This document shows positions 31,357 to 41,795 of a stretch of DNA of 50,761 nucleotides, piece by piece; within the stretch, counting starts at the first letter, position 1; every line of letters begins with the position of its first letter. The notes beneath the pieces are model-generated. The model did no database searches, had not been told where the DNA came from, and worked only from the letters and a program-made list of their open reading frames with translations. This DNA comes from Halarsenatibacter sp964630835 (GTDB lineage Bacteria; Bacillota; Halanaerobiia; Halanaerobiales; Halarsenatibacteraceae). Location: NCBI GenBank assembly GCA_964630835.1, contig CAZVZM010000008.1, forward strand, positions 1 to 50,761, written 5' to 3'. Position numbers and translations under genes: made by a program.

Positions 31357-33972
31357 TTGTCTGAAAAAGATAGTTCGAACAGCAAAAAAAGTTCCGGAAA
31401 ATTCAGATACATAGCCGCAGCATTTATATTAATTGTTTCTCTTTTTGTCGGGGTTTTTCTGGGTTCAGCCATGTGGTTGATTGAAGACACCCCCGATATT
31501 AGTGAATACAGAGGTGGCGTTCAGACCAGCAAAATTTTGAGCAGTGACGGAGAGCTGCTTAACAGTCTCTTTGTTGAAGATAGAGTTTATGTTGAGCTGG
31601 AAGAAATACCTGAAGAGCTACAGCAGGCAATGATCTCCATTGAAGATCACAATTTTTATGATCATCACGGGATCGATATGGTCGGGATCACCCGTGCCAT
31701 GCTCACCAATATAATGGAAGGGAGAACTGTTCAAGGCGGCAGCACCATCACCCAGCAGCTTGCCCGCAGCGCACTGCTAACCCAGGAACAGACAGTATAT
31801 AGAAAATTGCAGGAGATCTATCTTGCCATGCAGTTCGAGCGCATGTATACCAAATCTCAAATCCTGGAAATGTATCTTAATGAAATTTTTCTTGGTCATA
31901 ATGCCTATGGTGTTCAGGCTGCCTCCAGGCATTACTTTGACAAAGATGTAAGCGAGCTCAATCTGGAGGAGTCGGCCCTGCTCGCCGCTCTGCCCCGGGC
32001 ACCCAATTTTTATTCTCCCTACAACAATAAAGATGGAGCCCGCCAGCGTAGAAATGTCGTGCTTAACAGAATGAATGAACTGGGATATATAGATCAAGAA
32101 GAGGCTGAAAGGGCCAAAGAAGCCTCCATCGAAGTCGAGCGCGGACAGGAGGAAGACGAGCTTGATGATAAAGCCCCTTATTTTGTGCGCTATGTCAGGG
32201 ACAGGCTTCTCAATATGTTTGGAGTGGAAATGGTTTACGGAGGAGGACTTGAGGTTAAGACCACCCTCGATCTCGAACAGCAAAAAGCTGCCGAAGATGC
32301 TCTGGAAACCTCTGTGGAAAATTATATCATACCGACTGTTGAAAGGGATTACACACATTCTCCAGTTCAACCTCAGTATTCTCTCATCTCACTTGATCCT
32401 CAAACAGGGGGTATACAGGCTCTAATTGGGGGAAGAGGGGAAGAGGATTATTTCAATCGTGCCACCCAGGCGGCCCGACAGCCGGGTTCAGCTTTTAAAC
32501 CCCTTGTATATGCTGCTGCTATTAATGAGGGGCATTCGCCTGGAGATACTGTTTATGATATTCCCAGGTCCAGCCCCAAACCTGACAGCACTTATCAGAT
32601 CTGGCCGGTCAATTATGAGCATGAGTATCATGGCCTCGTATCTCTGCGTCATGCACTCACGCATTCCCTCAATGTTGCTGCTGTCAACATGATTGAGGAG
32701 GTGGGGGTGAGAACAACCACGGACCTGGCCGAAGAGCTGGGAATTACCACTTTTACCGAGGAAGATTATTTTGATGATCATCTGTCTCTGGCCCTGGGAG
32801 GTCTCAACAGAGGAGTAACCCCCTTAGAGCTTACCTCGGCTTACTCAGCATTTGCTGCCGAAGGTGTATGGTCTGAACCGCACGCCATCAAAGAAGTTCG
32901 CGACAGAGAAGGTAATGTGATTTATGAAGCAAATCCATCCAAAAAAGCGGTTCTTCCCGAAGAGGATAGCTATCTGGTTCTGGATATGATGAGATCAGTT
33001 GTGGAAGAAGGCACCGGCTGGAGAGCCGAAATGGAAAGAGAGGTGGCCGGCAAAACCGGCACCACCAATAAATTTACCGATGCCTGGTTCATAGGCATGA
33101 TCCCTGAAAGCATTACAGGAGTATGGATAGGAGAAGATCAACCCAGGCGCATGAATTATGATACCACGGGCAGGATTGGCAGCGCCCATGCCACCATGGT
33201 CTGGAGCAATTATATGGATGAAATTGTGGAGGAGATTCCTGAAACTTCATTTGAAAAACCGGATAATATTGTAACACAGGAAATCGATCCCATCAATAGT
33301 CTTCTCCCCGGTTCAGATAATCCCCGGGCAGTTCAGGAAATATTCAGGGAGGACAATATACCTGATGAAATAAGCCCATACTCTCAGCCAATCGATCAGG
33401 TGAGGCTGGATGAAGAAACCGGTCTTCTGGCCACTACGACCTGTCCACAGGAAAGAATAACCACTGCGAGCTACTTCCAGGAAAGCGGCATCCTTCTTGG
33501 CCCATTTTCAAAAAGTTTTCAACAGAGAAATCCCCCCGGAGATTATGAACCGATAAGCGGAGTTTATAAAGCTCAGGAAAACATGCCTGTTCTGGACATT
33601 GATCCAGAGACAGGTATGCCAGTAGAAACCGAAGATAATGAGCCTGCATATGCCATGGTGCCCGAGGAGCCATGTCCAGATCACACCGGCTTTGTATTGG
33701 ATGAACCACAGATAGGGGATCCAGACTTAGCCCGTGATTTTTCACCCGATGAGGCCGGCGAAACACCTGACGATGTAGATGAAGGTCTTCTGAGCGAACT
33801 GGGCATCATGGATGATGACGCGGGCGCCGATGAGGAGGCAACTCCTGAAGATCTCTCTGAGGATGACATCGAGGAAGCAGCAGAAGAAGATGATGCTGAA
33901 GAGGAAATAGATGAGGACAGAATGGAGAGAATTGACAGCCTTATAGATATGCTTTCGCCGGAAGAAGAATAG
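31357..33972 (+). CDS. Class A penicillin-binding protein (PBP1A-like)
   Basis: I start it at TTG 31357, six to seven bases after AGGAGGTG; the in-frame ATG 31282 lies upstream of the promoter. There are 871 residues: a membrane helix at about 20-45, a GT51 glycosyltransferase domain (catalytic Glu in SIEDHNFYDHHG, then VQGGSTITQQLARS and RKLQEIYLAM), and a transpeptidase domain with SxxK as GSAFK, SxN as HSLN and KTGT as AGKTGTTNKF. The last 110 residues are very acidic. It polymerises and cross-links peptidoglycan outside the membrane. The gene converges on mutS2 with 35 bases between stops. Confidence 0.94.
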   Translation: MSEKDSSNSKKSSGKFRYIAAAFILIVSLFVGVFLGSAMWLIEDTPDISEYRGGVQTSKILSSDGELLNSLFVEDRVYVELEEIPEELQQAMISIEDHNFYDHHGIDMVGITRAMLTNIMEGRTVQGGSTITQQLARSALLTQEQTVYRKLQEIYLAMQFERMYTKSQILEMYLNEIFLGHNAYGVQAASRHYFDKDVSELNLEESALLAALPRAPNFYSPYNNKDGARQRRNVVLNRMNELGYIDQEEAERAKEASIEVERGQEEDELDDKAPYFVRYVRDRLLNMFGVEMVYGGGLEVKTTLDLEQQKAAEDALETSVENYIIPTVERDYTHSPVQPQYSLISLDPQTGGIQALIGGRGEEDYFNRATQAARQPGSAFKPLVYAAAINEGHSPGDTVYDIPRSSPKPDSTYQIWPVNYEHEYHGLVSLRHALTHSLNVAAVNMIEEVGVRTTTDLAEELGITTFTEEDYFDDHLSLALGGLNRGVTPLELTSAYSAFAAEGVWSEPHAIKEVRDREGNVIYEANPSKKAVLPEEDSYLVLDMMRSVVEEGTGWRAEMEREVAGKTGTTNKFTDAWFIGMIPESITGVWIGEDQPRRMNYDTTGRIGSAHATMVWSNYMDEIVEEIPETSFEKPDNIVTQEIDPINSLLPGSDNPRAVQEIFREDNIPDEISPYSQPIDQVRLDEETGLLATTTCPQERITTASYFQESGILLGPFSKSFQQRNPPGDYEPISGVYKAQENMPVLDIDPETGMPVETEDNEPAYAMVPEEPCPDHTGFVLDEPQIGDPDLARDFSPDEAGETPDDVDEGLLSELGIMDDDAGADEEATPEDLSEDDIEEAAEEDDAEEEIDEDRMERIDSLIDMLSPEEE

Positions 33973-34007
33973 GTTCAAAAATATTTCATGTCCAAAAACC
34001 AGCAAAT

Positions 34008-36401
34008 CTAATTTAGAGAAACAATCGTGACTCCCATGCCTCCTTCTTTCTCCTGGCCTCCTCTAAAATCTTTGACGTGATCGTGGCCCTCAACGATTTC
34101 TCTCACGGCCCTGCGCAGAGCTCCGCTGCCCTTGCCGTGAATTATTTCCACTTCGTTCAGCCCGGCCAGGAAAGCATCATCCAGATATTTATCGACATCC
34201 TTTTGGGCTTCCTCATACCTTTTTCCCCGCAAATCCAGAGAGGGAGAAACGGAACTGCTCTTTTTCACCTGATACTTTTTTACTGTCTTCTCCGTCGCCT
34301 CTTCAGTACTTTCAACGGGGACCAGATCGGATTTATCTGCAGTTACCTGCATTATACCGGCCTGAACCTCCACTTCATTTTTTTCCTCATCAATTGAGAT
34401 GATCTCCCCCTGCTGGCCCACGCTTCTAATTTTTACTCTGTCTCCAGGAGAAAAATCGTAATCAACATCTTTACTCTTTTCTTCCTCCCGGGGGGGCTTA
34501 AACTGTCGTCCAAACTCTTTAAGCTCTTCATTCAGGCGTGTTTCAAAGCGATCAATCTGTTTTTTATCGGTGAAATCCTGATTTTTGAGCTCAGAAATTA
34601 TTTCCTTGGAGCGAGCCCTCAGCCTTTTTAACTGCCTTCTGGCTTTTTCCCGGGTGCGTTCGATTATTTCATCCTTTTTTTCTTCCAGTTCCTCTTCTCT
34701 CTTCTGTATTTTTTCCTCCCTGCGCTTCAGTCGGGCCTCCTTTTTCTCCAGCTCAGTATTCTTCTCGATATACTTCTGGCGCTCCTGATTTAGATCTCTG
34801 ATAATTTCTTCAACGGCAAGCTCATCTTCTTCCAGCAAAGAACGAGCATTTTCGATTAAATTTTCCGGGATCCCAAGCCTTATAGCAATTTCAAAGGCAT
34901 TGCTGCCGCCTGGAATTCCCATTATCAACCGATAGGTAGGACTCAATGTTTCGACGTCAAATTCCACCGAGGCATTCTCCACACCCTCTGTTGTAAAAGC
35001 ATAGCTCTTGAGTTGACTGTAGTGAGTCGTAGCTACACATATGGAGTTTCTGCTTTTAAATTCCTCAAGAATGGCCACAGCCAGGGCCGCCCCCTCCCGG
35101 GGATCAGTTCCAACACCAATCTCGTCCAGTAAAACAAGAGATCTCTCACCCGCCCGGCTTAAATAGGTCTTAATATTGTTCATATGAGAAGAAAAAGTGC
35201 TCAGATTCTGTTCTATGCTCTGTTCATCTCCTATGTCGGCAAAGACATCCTCAAAAACAGAAATTTTACTCCCCTCTGAGGCGGGAATGGGAATCCCCGC
35301 TAAAGTCATAACTACAAAAAGCCCCAGCGTTTTAAGAGAAACCGTTTTCCCTCCGGTATTGGGGCCAGTAATAACCAGATTATTAAATCCATCTCCAACT
35401 TCGATATCGATAGGAACCGCTTCATCTCCCAAAAGGGGATGGCGCCCCTGTTTTATATCTATAACTCCTCTGTCGTTAAGCTCCGGGCTTACTGCCGACC
35501 AGTCATTTTTAAAGCGCCCCCTTGTAAAGCAGTCATCGAGTTTTATAAGCAGGCGGTAATTTTGCCTTATAGTCTGACTTTCACCGGCAACTTCCCAGCT
35601 CAATCTCTGCAGTATGCGCTGTATTTCCTCGCTTTCTTTCTGCTGGAGCTCCCGAAGTTGATTGTTTAGTTCCACCACTGCCATGGGCTCCATAAAAACA
35701 GTCATTCCGCTGGATGAGCTGCCGTGAATGATACCGGAAAAAGTATTACGGTGCTGCTGTTTTACTGGCACCACATATCTGTTTTCCCTGCGGGTTATAA
35801 CATCGTCCTGAAGCAGATCCCTTTGATTTTTGATGGTTTTTTGAAGCTGATTTCTGATATTTTCCTCGCTCGATTTTATTTTCTTTCTGATGCTTAAAAG
35901 CTTTTCGCTGGCATCATCCTTTATCTCATTTTTTTCATCGATGACATCATCAATATTCTTTCTTAACCCGGGCAGAGAGGTAAGATGTCGGCTGTATTCC
36001 AGCAGGGGCCCCGTTAAGAGACTATCAGAATCTGCAGAGCTGTCCTGATCATCATCCTGAATGTTTTCCATGAAACTGCGGGTTTCCACTGCCGCTTCAA
36101 GAACTCTATCCACCCTGACTATCTCTTCGATCTTAAGCACAACTTCTTTTTCCGCTCTCGTTAAAATTTTCTCCAGGCCCGCTGGAGCTCTCAACGGAGG
36201 TCTGCCCTTTTCGGATACAATATTTCCAGCCTGTTCAGCTTCGGATAATCTGCGTTCAATGACATCTTTATCCCTGAGAGGGAGCAAATTTTTTGCTCTA
36301 TCCTGGCCGGGCCCTGTTGAAGCGTAATCTTTTACAATATCCCTTATTTTGGCAAATTCGAGCATTTCCAGACTGGGGTGATGCAAATCCTTGCTGGCCA
36401 A
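34008..36401 (-). CDS. mutS2: Endonuclease MutS2
   Basis: The 797-residue protein has a MutS core without mismatch-recognition domain, an ABC ATPase (Walker A GPNTGGKTVSLKT, signature STFSSHMNN, Walker B LVLLDEIGVGTDPREGAAL, H-loop ATTHYSQLK), a long charged coiled coil at about 515-620, a KOW-like segment and a C-terminal Smr nuclease domain (LDLRGKRYEEAQKDVD, IIHGKGSGALRRAV). It acts on stalled or collided ribosomes and suppresses recombination. It follows polX by 2 bases. Confidence 0.95.
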   Translation of the reverse strand: MASKDLHHPSLEMLEFAKIRDIVKDYASTGPGQDRAKNLLPLRDKDVIERRLSEAEQAGNIVSEKGRPPLRAPAGLEKILTRAEKEVVLKIEEIVRVDRVLEAAVETRSFMENIQDDDQDSSADSDSLLTGPLLEYSRHLTSLPGLRKNIDDVIDEKNEIKDDASEKLLSIRKKIKSSEENIRNQLQKTIKNQRDLLQDDVITRRENRYVVPVKQQHRNTFSGIIHGSSSSGMTVFMEPMAVVELNNQLRELQQKESEEIQRILQRLSWEVAGESQTIRQNYRLLIKLDDCFTRGRFKNDWSAVSPELNDRGVIDIKQGRHPLLGDEAVPIDIEVGDGFNNLVITGPNTGGKTVSLKTLGLFVVMTLAGIPIPASEGSKISVFEDVFADIGDEQSIEQNLSTFSSHMNNIKTYLSRAGERSLVLLDEIGVGTDPREGAALAVAILEEFKSRNSICVATTHYSQLKSYAFTTEGVENASVEFDVETLSPTYRLIMGIPGGSNAFEIAIRLGIPENLIENARSLLEEDELAVEEIIRDLNQERQKYIEKNTELEKKEARLKRREEKIQKREEELEEKKDEIIERTREKARRQLKRLRARSKEIISELKNQDFTDKKQIDRFETRLNEELKEFGRQFKPPREEEKSKDVDYDFSPGDRVKIRSVGQQGEIISIDEEKNEVEVQAGIMQVTADKSDLVPVESTEEATEKTVKKYQVKKSSSVSPSLDLRGKRYEEAQKDVDKYLDDAFLAGLNEVEIIHGKGSGALRRAVREIVEGHDHVKDFRGGQEKEGGMGVTIVSLN

Positions 36402-36403
36402 TA

Positions 36404-38143
36404 TTAATAATCCTCCTCCAAAAACTGCAGTAATTTATCGATAGAAAAGGTATTTATGATGTCCTCGCTGCTCAACCAGCCGCGACGGGCAATATTCACA
36501 CCGTATTTGATGCTGGAAAACTCACCGGTATGGTGAGCATCGGTATTAATAGCCACCTTAACTCCGGCCTTTACAGCCCGGCGGGTATGCTCATCATCCA
36601 GATCAAGTCGCGAAGGAGAAGCATTAATTTCCAGGCAGGTGCCTGTGCTGGCCGCCTCCTCAATAATTTCTTCCATATTTGCACTGTAAGCCCGACGGCT
36701 GGCCAGCAGCCTCCCCTGAGGATGACCGAGAATATCAACATGAGGATTTCTCAGAGCTTTAATTATTCGCTCCGTCATCTCCTGTTCGGACTGAGAAAAA
36801 TTGCTGTGGATTGAAGCAATCACAAAATCGAGCTGCCCTAAGACACTGTCGTCATAATCCAGCTCTCCGGATGGCAATATGTCAACCTCCACACCTTTCA
36901 AAATTTTAATATCAGAAAAATCATCCTGAATTTTGTCTATGTCCTCACTCTGAGCAGCCAGATCTTCAGCGCTGAGGCCATCAGCAATCCTGAGCGAAAC
37001 TGAATGATCTGTAATGGCTATATATTCATAACCCCTTCGGACGGCCATCTCTGTCATATCACGAAGGCTGTGCGTGCCATCGCTGTATCTGGAATGCACG
37101 TGAAGATCCCCTTTTATATCATCAATCCCGGGGCTATCGGGAAGATTATTCTCAGCAGCAGCTTCTATTTCACCTTTGTCTTCCCGCAATTCAGGTATTA
37201 TGAATTTAAGTCCTAACCTCTGATACAAATCCTCCTCATCCTCCAAAATTATATCTTCGCCCTCGCTATTTTCCATTCCATTACCGCAAAAAGTCAACCC
37301 CTTATCTTCAGCTAAATTTTCGAGTTTCCTGCTGTGTTCTTCCGAACCCGTAGCTCTCTGCAGAGCTACAGGATAATTTTCCCTATTGGCAAAGACAAAT
37401 TCTACATCGAATCCCCCCTGCCACTCACAGGAAAGAAGATCCTCATTCCGGGAATTATCCTCTTTTCTTTTTAATCTCTCATCCTCAAGCAGCATCTCAA
37501 TAAACTTTTCCTTTTTCCCGGAAGCCGGACATACAAGAATATCTATATCCCTCACAAGCTCCTTTTTTCGTCGAAAACTGCCCACTTCCTTGAAATTATC
37601 CACCAGGTCAGAATGCTCCTCAATAAGCCCGGAAAGCTCCGAAAAAATTGCCTCAGCTTCATCTATGCTGTAAAAGTCCTGAAACCTGCGAAATCGGGCC
37701 ACTCCCTCTATAAGTTTTTTCTCCAGCTTTTCTCCGAAGCCATCAAGCTCTCTAACTCTTCCCGCCTCAAGAGCCCTGCCCAAATCCTCGACATTGTTTA
37801 TTTCCAGTTTATAAAACAGCTGATGGGCTCTTTTCGGGCCCAGACCGGGTATCTGCAAAAGGTCTATGATTCCATCGGGGAGTTCCCTTTTTAATTCCTC
37901 GAGTTCTTCCAGCGTGCCGGTTCTAAACACCTCATCGATAGCCGAAGCTATACCTTCTCCCACGCCATCAATCTCGGTCAGCCTGTCTTCCTGCCAGAGA
38001 AGCTTCAACTCCTCCTCCAGCGAGGTTAGACGGCGAGCAGCATTCTCATAAGCCCTGATTTTATAGACATTTTCTCCTTTGATTTCCAGAAAATCAGCAA
38101 ACTCATTTAAAAGTTTAGAAATCTCTTTTGATGTTATATCCAT
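36404..38143 (-). CDS. polX: DNA polymerase/3'-5' exonuclease PolX
   Basis: From ATG 38143 (AAGGA eight bases upstream) it has 579 residues. The N-terminal part has the 8-kDa and helix-hairpin-helix regions (YKIRAYENAARRL, IDGVGEGIASAIDEV, LQIPGLGPKRAHQLF), the nucleotidyltransferase palm has the Asp pair VRDIDILV, and the C-terminal PHP domain has GDLHVHSRYSDG, AITDHS, GVEVDILPSG, SIHSNF, GHPQGR and NTDAHH. Bacterial PolX fills short gaps in base excision repair. Length and domains are typical. Confidence 0.94.
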   Translation of the reverse strand: MDITSKEISKLLNEFADFLEIKGENVYKIRAYENAARRLTSLEEELKLLWQEDRLTEIDGVGEGIASAIDEVFRTGTLEELEELKRELPDGIIDLLQIPGLGPKRAHQLFYKLEINNVEDLGRALEAGRVRELDGFGEKLEKKLIEGVARFRRFQDFYSIDEAEAIFSELSGLIEEHSDLVDNFKEVGSFRRKKELVRDIDILVCPASGKKEKFIEMLLEDERLKRKEDNSRNEDLLSCEWQGGFDVEFVFANRENYPVALQRATGSEEHSRKLENLAEDKGLTFCGNGMENSEGEDIILEDEEDLYQRLGLKFIIPELREDKGEIEAAAENNLPDSPGIDDIKGDLHVHSRYSDGTHSLRDMTEMAVRRGYEYIAITDHSVSLRIADGLSAEDLAAQSEDIDKIQDDFSDIKILKGVEVDILPSGELDYDDSVLGQLDFVIASIHSNFSQSEQEMTERIIKALRNPHVDILGHPQGRLLASRRAYSANMEEIIEEAASTGTCLEINASPSRLDLDDEHTRRAVKAGVKVAINTDAHHTGEFSSIKYGVNIARRGWLSSEDIINTFSIDKLLQFLEEDY

Positions 38144-38167
38144 ATAATCCATCCTTATATGAGCTGT

Positions 38168-38656
38168 TTAGCCAAGCAGTTCATTGAGTAAATCCTGAAA
38201 TACAGGCGTTAAAGCAAGTAAATTGCCGGCCAGCTCAGAATTTTCCAGCACCTGTTCAACTTCACCAAGGGGAATTTCATTGAGAACCAGCACAAGCAGG
38301 TAAACAATGAGGATTCCCTTTAACCCTCCCATAATAAATCCTCCGGCTCTATCCGCCGGTTCCAGATAAAAATTTTTGAAGAAGGAGCGCAGTGCTTCTC
38401 CCAGCAGATGTATGATCACATTAAACACAATGAATATGGCCGAAAAGCTTATAAACTGCAAAATGGTGGGTGATATATCCGTATAGTTTGCAGCAAAATC
38501 GGTCAGAGGCAGATATAATCTAAAAGCCATAAAAGCCGAAATTATCAGTCCTATGATTGTGGCTGTCTGCCTTACAAAACCGCTGCGATACCCGCTTATG
38601 AGAAAATAAAGCACTATAAGAGTTATGAAAATATCCAGAAGTGAAATCCCCTGCAA
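38168..38656 (-). CDS. cvpA: CvpA family membrane protein
   Basis: The 162-residue protein has four membrane segments (about 5-25, 28-48, 62-85, 105-130) with GYRSGFVRQTATIIGLIISA and GGFIMGGLKGILIVYLLVLV, the CvpA pattern. Its molecular role is unclear; relatives are linked to colicin V and envelope stability. The start is TTG 38656, eleven bases after AGGAGG. It follows zapA within 4 bases, the usual clostridial order zapA-cvpA-polX-mutS2. Confidence 0.9.
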   Translation of the reverse strand: MQGISLLDIFITLIVLYFLISGYRSGFVRQTATIIGLIISAFMAFRLYLPLTDFAANYTDISPTILQFISFSAIFIVFNVIIHLLGEALRSFFKNFYLEPADRAGGFIMGGLKGILIVYLLVLVLNEIPLGEVEQVLENSELAGNLLALTPVFQDLLNELLG

Positions 38657-38659
38657 GGT

Positions 38660-39034
38660 TTACTCAACCTCCTGCAGCAGATCCAGAAGCTCTTCATTTT
38701 CCTCTCTAAGCCGGGCCAGCTCCTGCTGCAGCCTGTTTTTTTCCTCTTCCAGATCTTCTATTTCCTCTTCCAGATCTTCCCGAACCTCTTTGGCCTGAAA
38801 GTAATCATCAGCTATGTTAAGTATGGTCAAACCAAGCAGACGCCGGCGGGGAAGTGTAGGATATGCCCTGGATATGTCTCTGCCCAGGTCATTTATATAG
38901 GCTGCCAGGCTCTCTACATAATCGCGGGAAAGATTCCCCACCACAGTAATATCTTCTCCCAGTATTTCCACATTAAATTTCTTTCGATTTTCTCTTTTTA
39001 CTTGCTTTTCATCCCCGGATCTATTTTTTGCCAT
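38660..39034 (-). CDS. zapA: Cell division protein ZapA
   Basis: A 124-residue protein with VEILGEDITVVGNLSRDYVE, SLAAYINDLGRDISRAYPTL and a C-terminal coiled coil (EVREDLEEEIEDLEEEKNRL onward). ZapA bundles FtsZ filaments at midcell. The coiled coil is more acidic than in mesophiles. It lies about 300 bases after pheT, with repeat copy 5 in between. Confidence 0.88.
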   Translation of the reverse strand: MAKNRSGDEKQVKRENRKKFNVEILGEDITVVGNLSRDYVESLAAYINDLGRDISRAYPTLPRRRLLGLTILNIADDYFQAKEVREDLEEEIEDLEEEKNRLQQELARLREENEELLDLLQEVE

Positions 39035-39177
39035 ATTAAAGCCTCCAGCCCCGCTTTTTTTATTTATTCCCCATAAAACCGGTATATTCCTGCAATAAAG
39101 TTCTAAACTCCCCGCAATTAAGGTTCTTCTTGCGTTTAATCGTAAATTGCTGTGTCAAAATATGCTTATTTAGTTAT

Positions 39178-39330
39178 AAGCCCCGCAAATCCTGAACCGG
39201 GGACACAATTTTTTAGCCATGGACCTGACTCTGTTTTCGAAATTTCGAGTATCACTTCGCTTTATATCTTCCGGCCATAAGCATCATGATAGTGATTTAA
39301 TAAGATATCTTTCAATAGAGAACAAAAATC
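39178..39330 (+). repeat. Intergenic repeat copy 5 (B tail-C)
   Basis: The end of B (gccccgcaaatcctgaaccg) runs into C (gggacacaattttttagcc, atggacctgactctg, ttcgaaatttcgagtatcac, ttcgctttatatcttccgg). The inverted pair cgaaatttcg is intact. The tail reaches aagatatctttcaatag, similar to the end of copy 1. The 300-base gap 39035-39335 holds nothing else that I can name. Confidence 0.78.
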
Positions 39331-39335
39331 TGTGT

Positions 39336-41741
39336 TTAAGTTTCTCTTCCTCGAATCTTAGCCCTCAGATCCTCCTCAAGCCTTTTCATAATTTTGTCCA
39401 TTTCATCATTTACCTCTTCTTCCTCAAGAGTTCTCTCCCGGCTGAGAAAAGTTAACCTGTAGGCCAGACTCTTTTTACCTTCCGAAATCTGTTCGCCCTG
39501 GTAAAAATCAAACATTTCTATGAATTTAAGGTGAGATGAGGCAGCCTCAATAATTTTTTCTTTAATCATCCCCGCAGTGATATCCCTGTCCACAACAACT
39601 GCCAGATCTCTGAGCACCGATGGATGACGCGCCAGGGGCTCATATTCAATATCCTCATATGAGGCAGATTCAAAGAGAAGATCAAAATCAATTTCTGCTG
39701 CAGATGTTCTCGGGGGAAGGTCATGTTTTTCAATGATATCCGGATGAACCTCTCCCATATAACCAGCCGGTCTATCGTCCAATTTCAGTCGGGCACAGCG
39801 GCCGGGATGAAAGAGAGGATGTTCTGCTTTAACCCATTCCGTTTCATCTATAGCAAGATCCTCGATCACATTTTCCAGTATTCCTTTTATATAAAAGTAA
39901 TCGGGAGCATCGAGATTCCAGGGATCTCTATCATTCTCCGCCCCCATACTGGCAAGCCCCAGCTTTAATTTCTCCTCAGGTCTCACCTCATTTTCGGGCT
40001 GGAAAAAAACATTGCCAAGCTCGTAAAGAGAAAGGCTTTTAACCTGATTGCGGGCATTGCGAGAAAGAGACTCTAAAAGACCGGGAACTACAGAAGTCCG
40101 CAGGGTTGCATGGGCCTCGCTCAAGGGATTTTTCAAAACCGGACAACTCTTTTGATCACCCCTCAAATATTCCAAAAACTCATCGCTGCGGGGCCTTAAG
40201 CTGAAGCAGACGGCCTCGTTAAATCCCTGTCCTTTAAGCAGCCTGCGAAGACTCAATTTAAGGTTCTGTCGCCTGGTCCTACCCCCCGGCTCAATGGCTG
40301 CCGGCCTGGTATAATCGATGTTGTTGTAGCCATAAACCCGGGCAATCTCCTCCACCAGTCCGGCCCTGTATTCGACATCAGTGCGAAATCCCGGAACCTT
40401 AACTGTAAGCTCATCATCTTTGCGGCTGCAGTCAAATCCCAGCCTTTCCAGCATACTCTCCATCTCAGCTGTATCGACATCTATACCCAGAAGCTCGTTG
40501 ACCCTCCGGCTGCTCAGATCAAATCGGCGCGGCTTATAGGGTTTAGGGTAAATATCGACCGCTTCCCCCTGCACATCTCCTCCGGCATACTTTTCCAGCA
40601 GATGGCAGGCCCGGCGGGATGCTTCCTTAACTGCAGTTATATCAACCTTCCTCTCAAATCTATGAGACGAGTCCGTGCGCATACCGTGCCTGCGGGCTGT
40701 TCGCCTTATAGATACAGGATCAAAGCAGGCAGACTCAAGCAAAATTTTATCTGTTCCCCGGTGCACCTCCGTGGCTGCACCTCCCATCACTCCGGCCAGA
40801 CCTACAGGATTAACTTTATCAGCAATCACCAGATCCTCCGAATGAAGTTCCCTTTCTTCGTGATCTATGGTGACGAGGCTTTCGTCATCTCTGGCCGTCC
40901 TTATAATTATTTCATTTCCGTTCACAAGATCGTAGTCAAAAGCGTGCAGGGGTTGATTGTATTCGAGCATAACATAGTTGGTTATGTCTACCACATTATT
41001 TATCGGTCTTATCCCCACAGCTCTTAATCTATGCTGGATCCATCGCGGTGATGACTCAATTTCAATATTCTCGATCAGTCGGGCAGTATAGCGGGGGCAT
41101 AGATTTTCATCCTCAACAGTGACCCGGACGGGATTTTCCCCTTCTGCAGAGATGCTTTTTTCGGGCCAGTCAAGCTCGAGCTCTCTATCTGAAAGCGCTT
41201 TAATCTCCCGGGCTGTACCGAGCATCCCCAGACAGCGGGCATAATTGGGAGTTAAATCCAGCTTATATACATAGTCATCTCTTCCCGTCTGCCTGATAAA
41301 AGAATCTCCACAGGTATAATCAGAGGGTAATTCCATAATCCCCTCTTCATTTTCTTTCTCATCAAGATCCAGCTCGCTTCGAGAGCAGATCATGCCTTCC
41401 GATTTAACACCTCTAATTTCAGCGGATTCCACATATGTACCCTGCGGCAGCTCTGTACCCGGTGGTGCCAGAGGAACTTTGAGCCCAGGCCTGACGTTAT
41501 CCGCTCCACAGACTACCTGAATGTCCTTTTCTCCGCTGTCCACACTGCACACATAGAGATTATCGGCATCGGGATGAGGTGAAACTTCCTTCACGCATCC
41601 CACAATTATATCTTCCAGGTCCTGTCCGAGATATTCCATGGCCTCAACTTCAAGACCTGCCATGGTCATTTCTCCGGCAAGCTCCCCGGGATCATAGGGA
41701 ATATCCAGATATGACTCCAGCCATCTATAGGAAATCTTCAT
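39336..41741 (-). CDS. pheT: Phenylalanyl-tRNA synthetase beta subunit
   Basis: The 801-residue protein has the EMAP/OB domain (residues about 40-150, IIVGCVKEVSPHPDADNLYV), B3/B4 editing domain (RYTARLIENIEIESSPRWIQ, NNVVDITNYVMLEYNQPLHA), B5 domain, catalytic-like core and the C-terminal FDX anticodon-binding domain (PLARHPSVLRDLAVVVDRDI). With PheS it forms the alpha2beta2 enzyme. It follows pheS by 54 bases. Confidence 0.96.
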   Translation of the reverse strand: MKISYRWLESYLDIPYDPGELAGEMTMAGLEVEAMEYLGQDLEDIIVGCVKEVSPHPDADNLYVCSVDSGEKDIQVVCGADNVRPGLKVPLAPPGTELPQGTYVESAEIRGVKSEGMICSRSELDLDEKENEEGIMELPSDYTCGDSFIRQTGRDDYVYKLDLTPNYARCLGMLGTAREIKALSDRELELDWPEKSISAEGENPVRVTVEDENLCPRYTARLIENIEIESSPRWIQHRLRAVGIRPINNVVDITNYVMLEYNQPLHAFDYDLVNGNEIIIRTARDDESLVTIDHEERELHSEDLVIADKVNPVGLAGVMGGAATEVHRGTDKILLESACFDPVSIRRTARRHGMRTDSSHRFERKVDITAVKEASRRACHLLEKYAGGDVQGEAVDIYPKPYKPRRFDLSSRRVNELLGIDVDTAEMESMLERLGFDCSRKDDELTVKVPGFRTDVEYRAGLVEEIARVYGYNNIDYTRPAAIEPGGRTRRQNLKLSLRRLLKGQGFNEAVCFSLRPRSDEFLEYLRGDQKSCPVLKNPLSEAHATLRTSVVPGLLESLSRNARNQVKSLSLYELGNVFFQPENEVRPEEKLKLGLASMGAENDRDPWNLDAPDYFYIKGILENVIEDLAIDETEWVKAEHPLFHPGRCARLKLDDRPAGYMGEVHPDIIEKHDLPPRTSAAEIDFDLLFESASYEDIEYEPLARHPSVLRDLAVVVDRDITAGMIKEKIIEAASSHLKFIEMFDFYQGEQISEGKKSLAYRLTFLSRERTLEEEEVNDEMDKIMKRLEEDLRAKIRGRET

Positions 41742-41795
41742 CTGTATCTCCTCCTGATAATTTTGCTCTGTTAATCTGTTATGAAAAAGAGTAAA

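Noticed and set aside
39140..39160. TTGACA-like -35 ahead of zapA
   Set aside because: There is no acceptable -10 at 15-19 bases.
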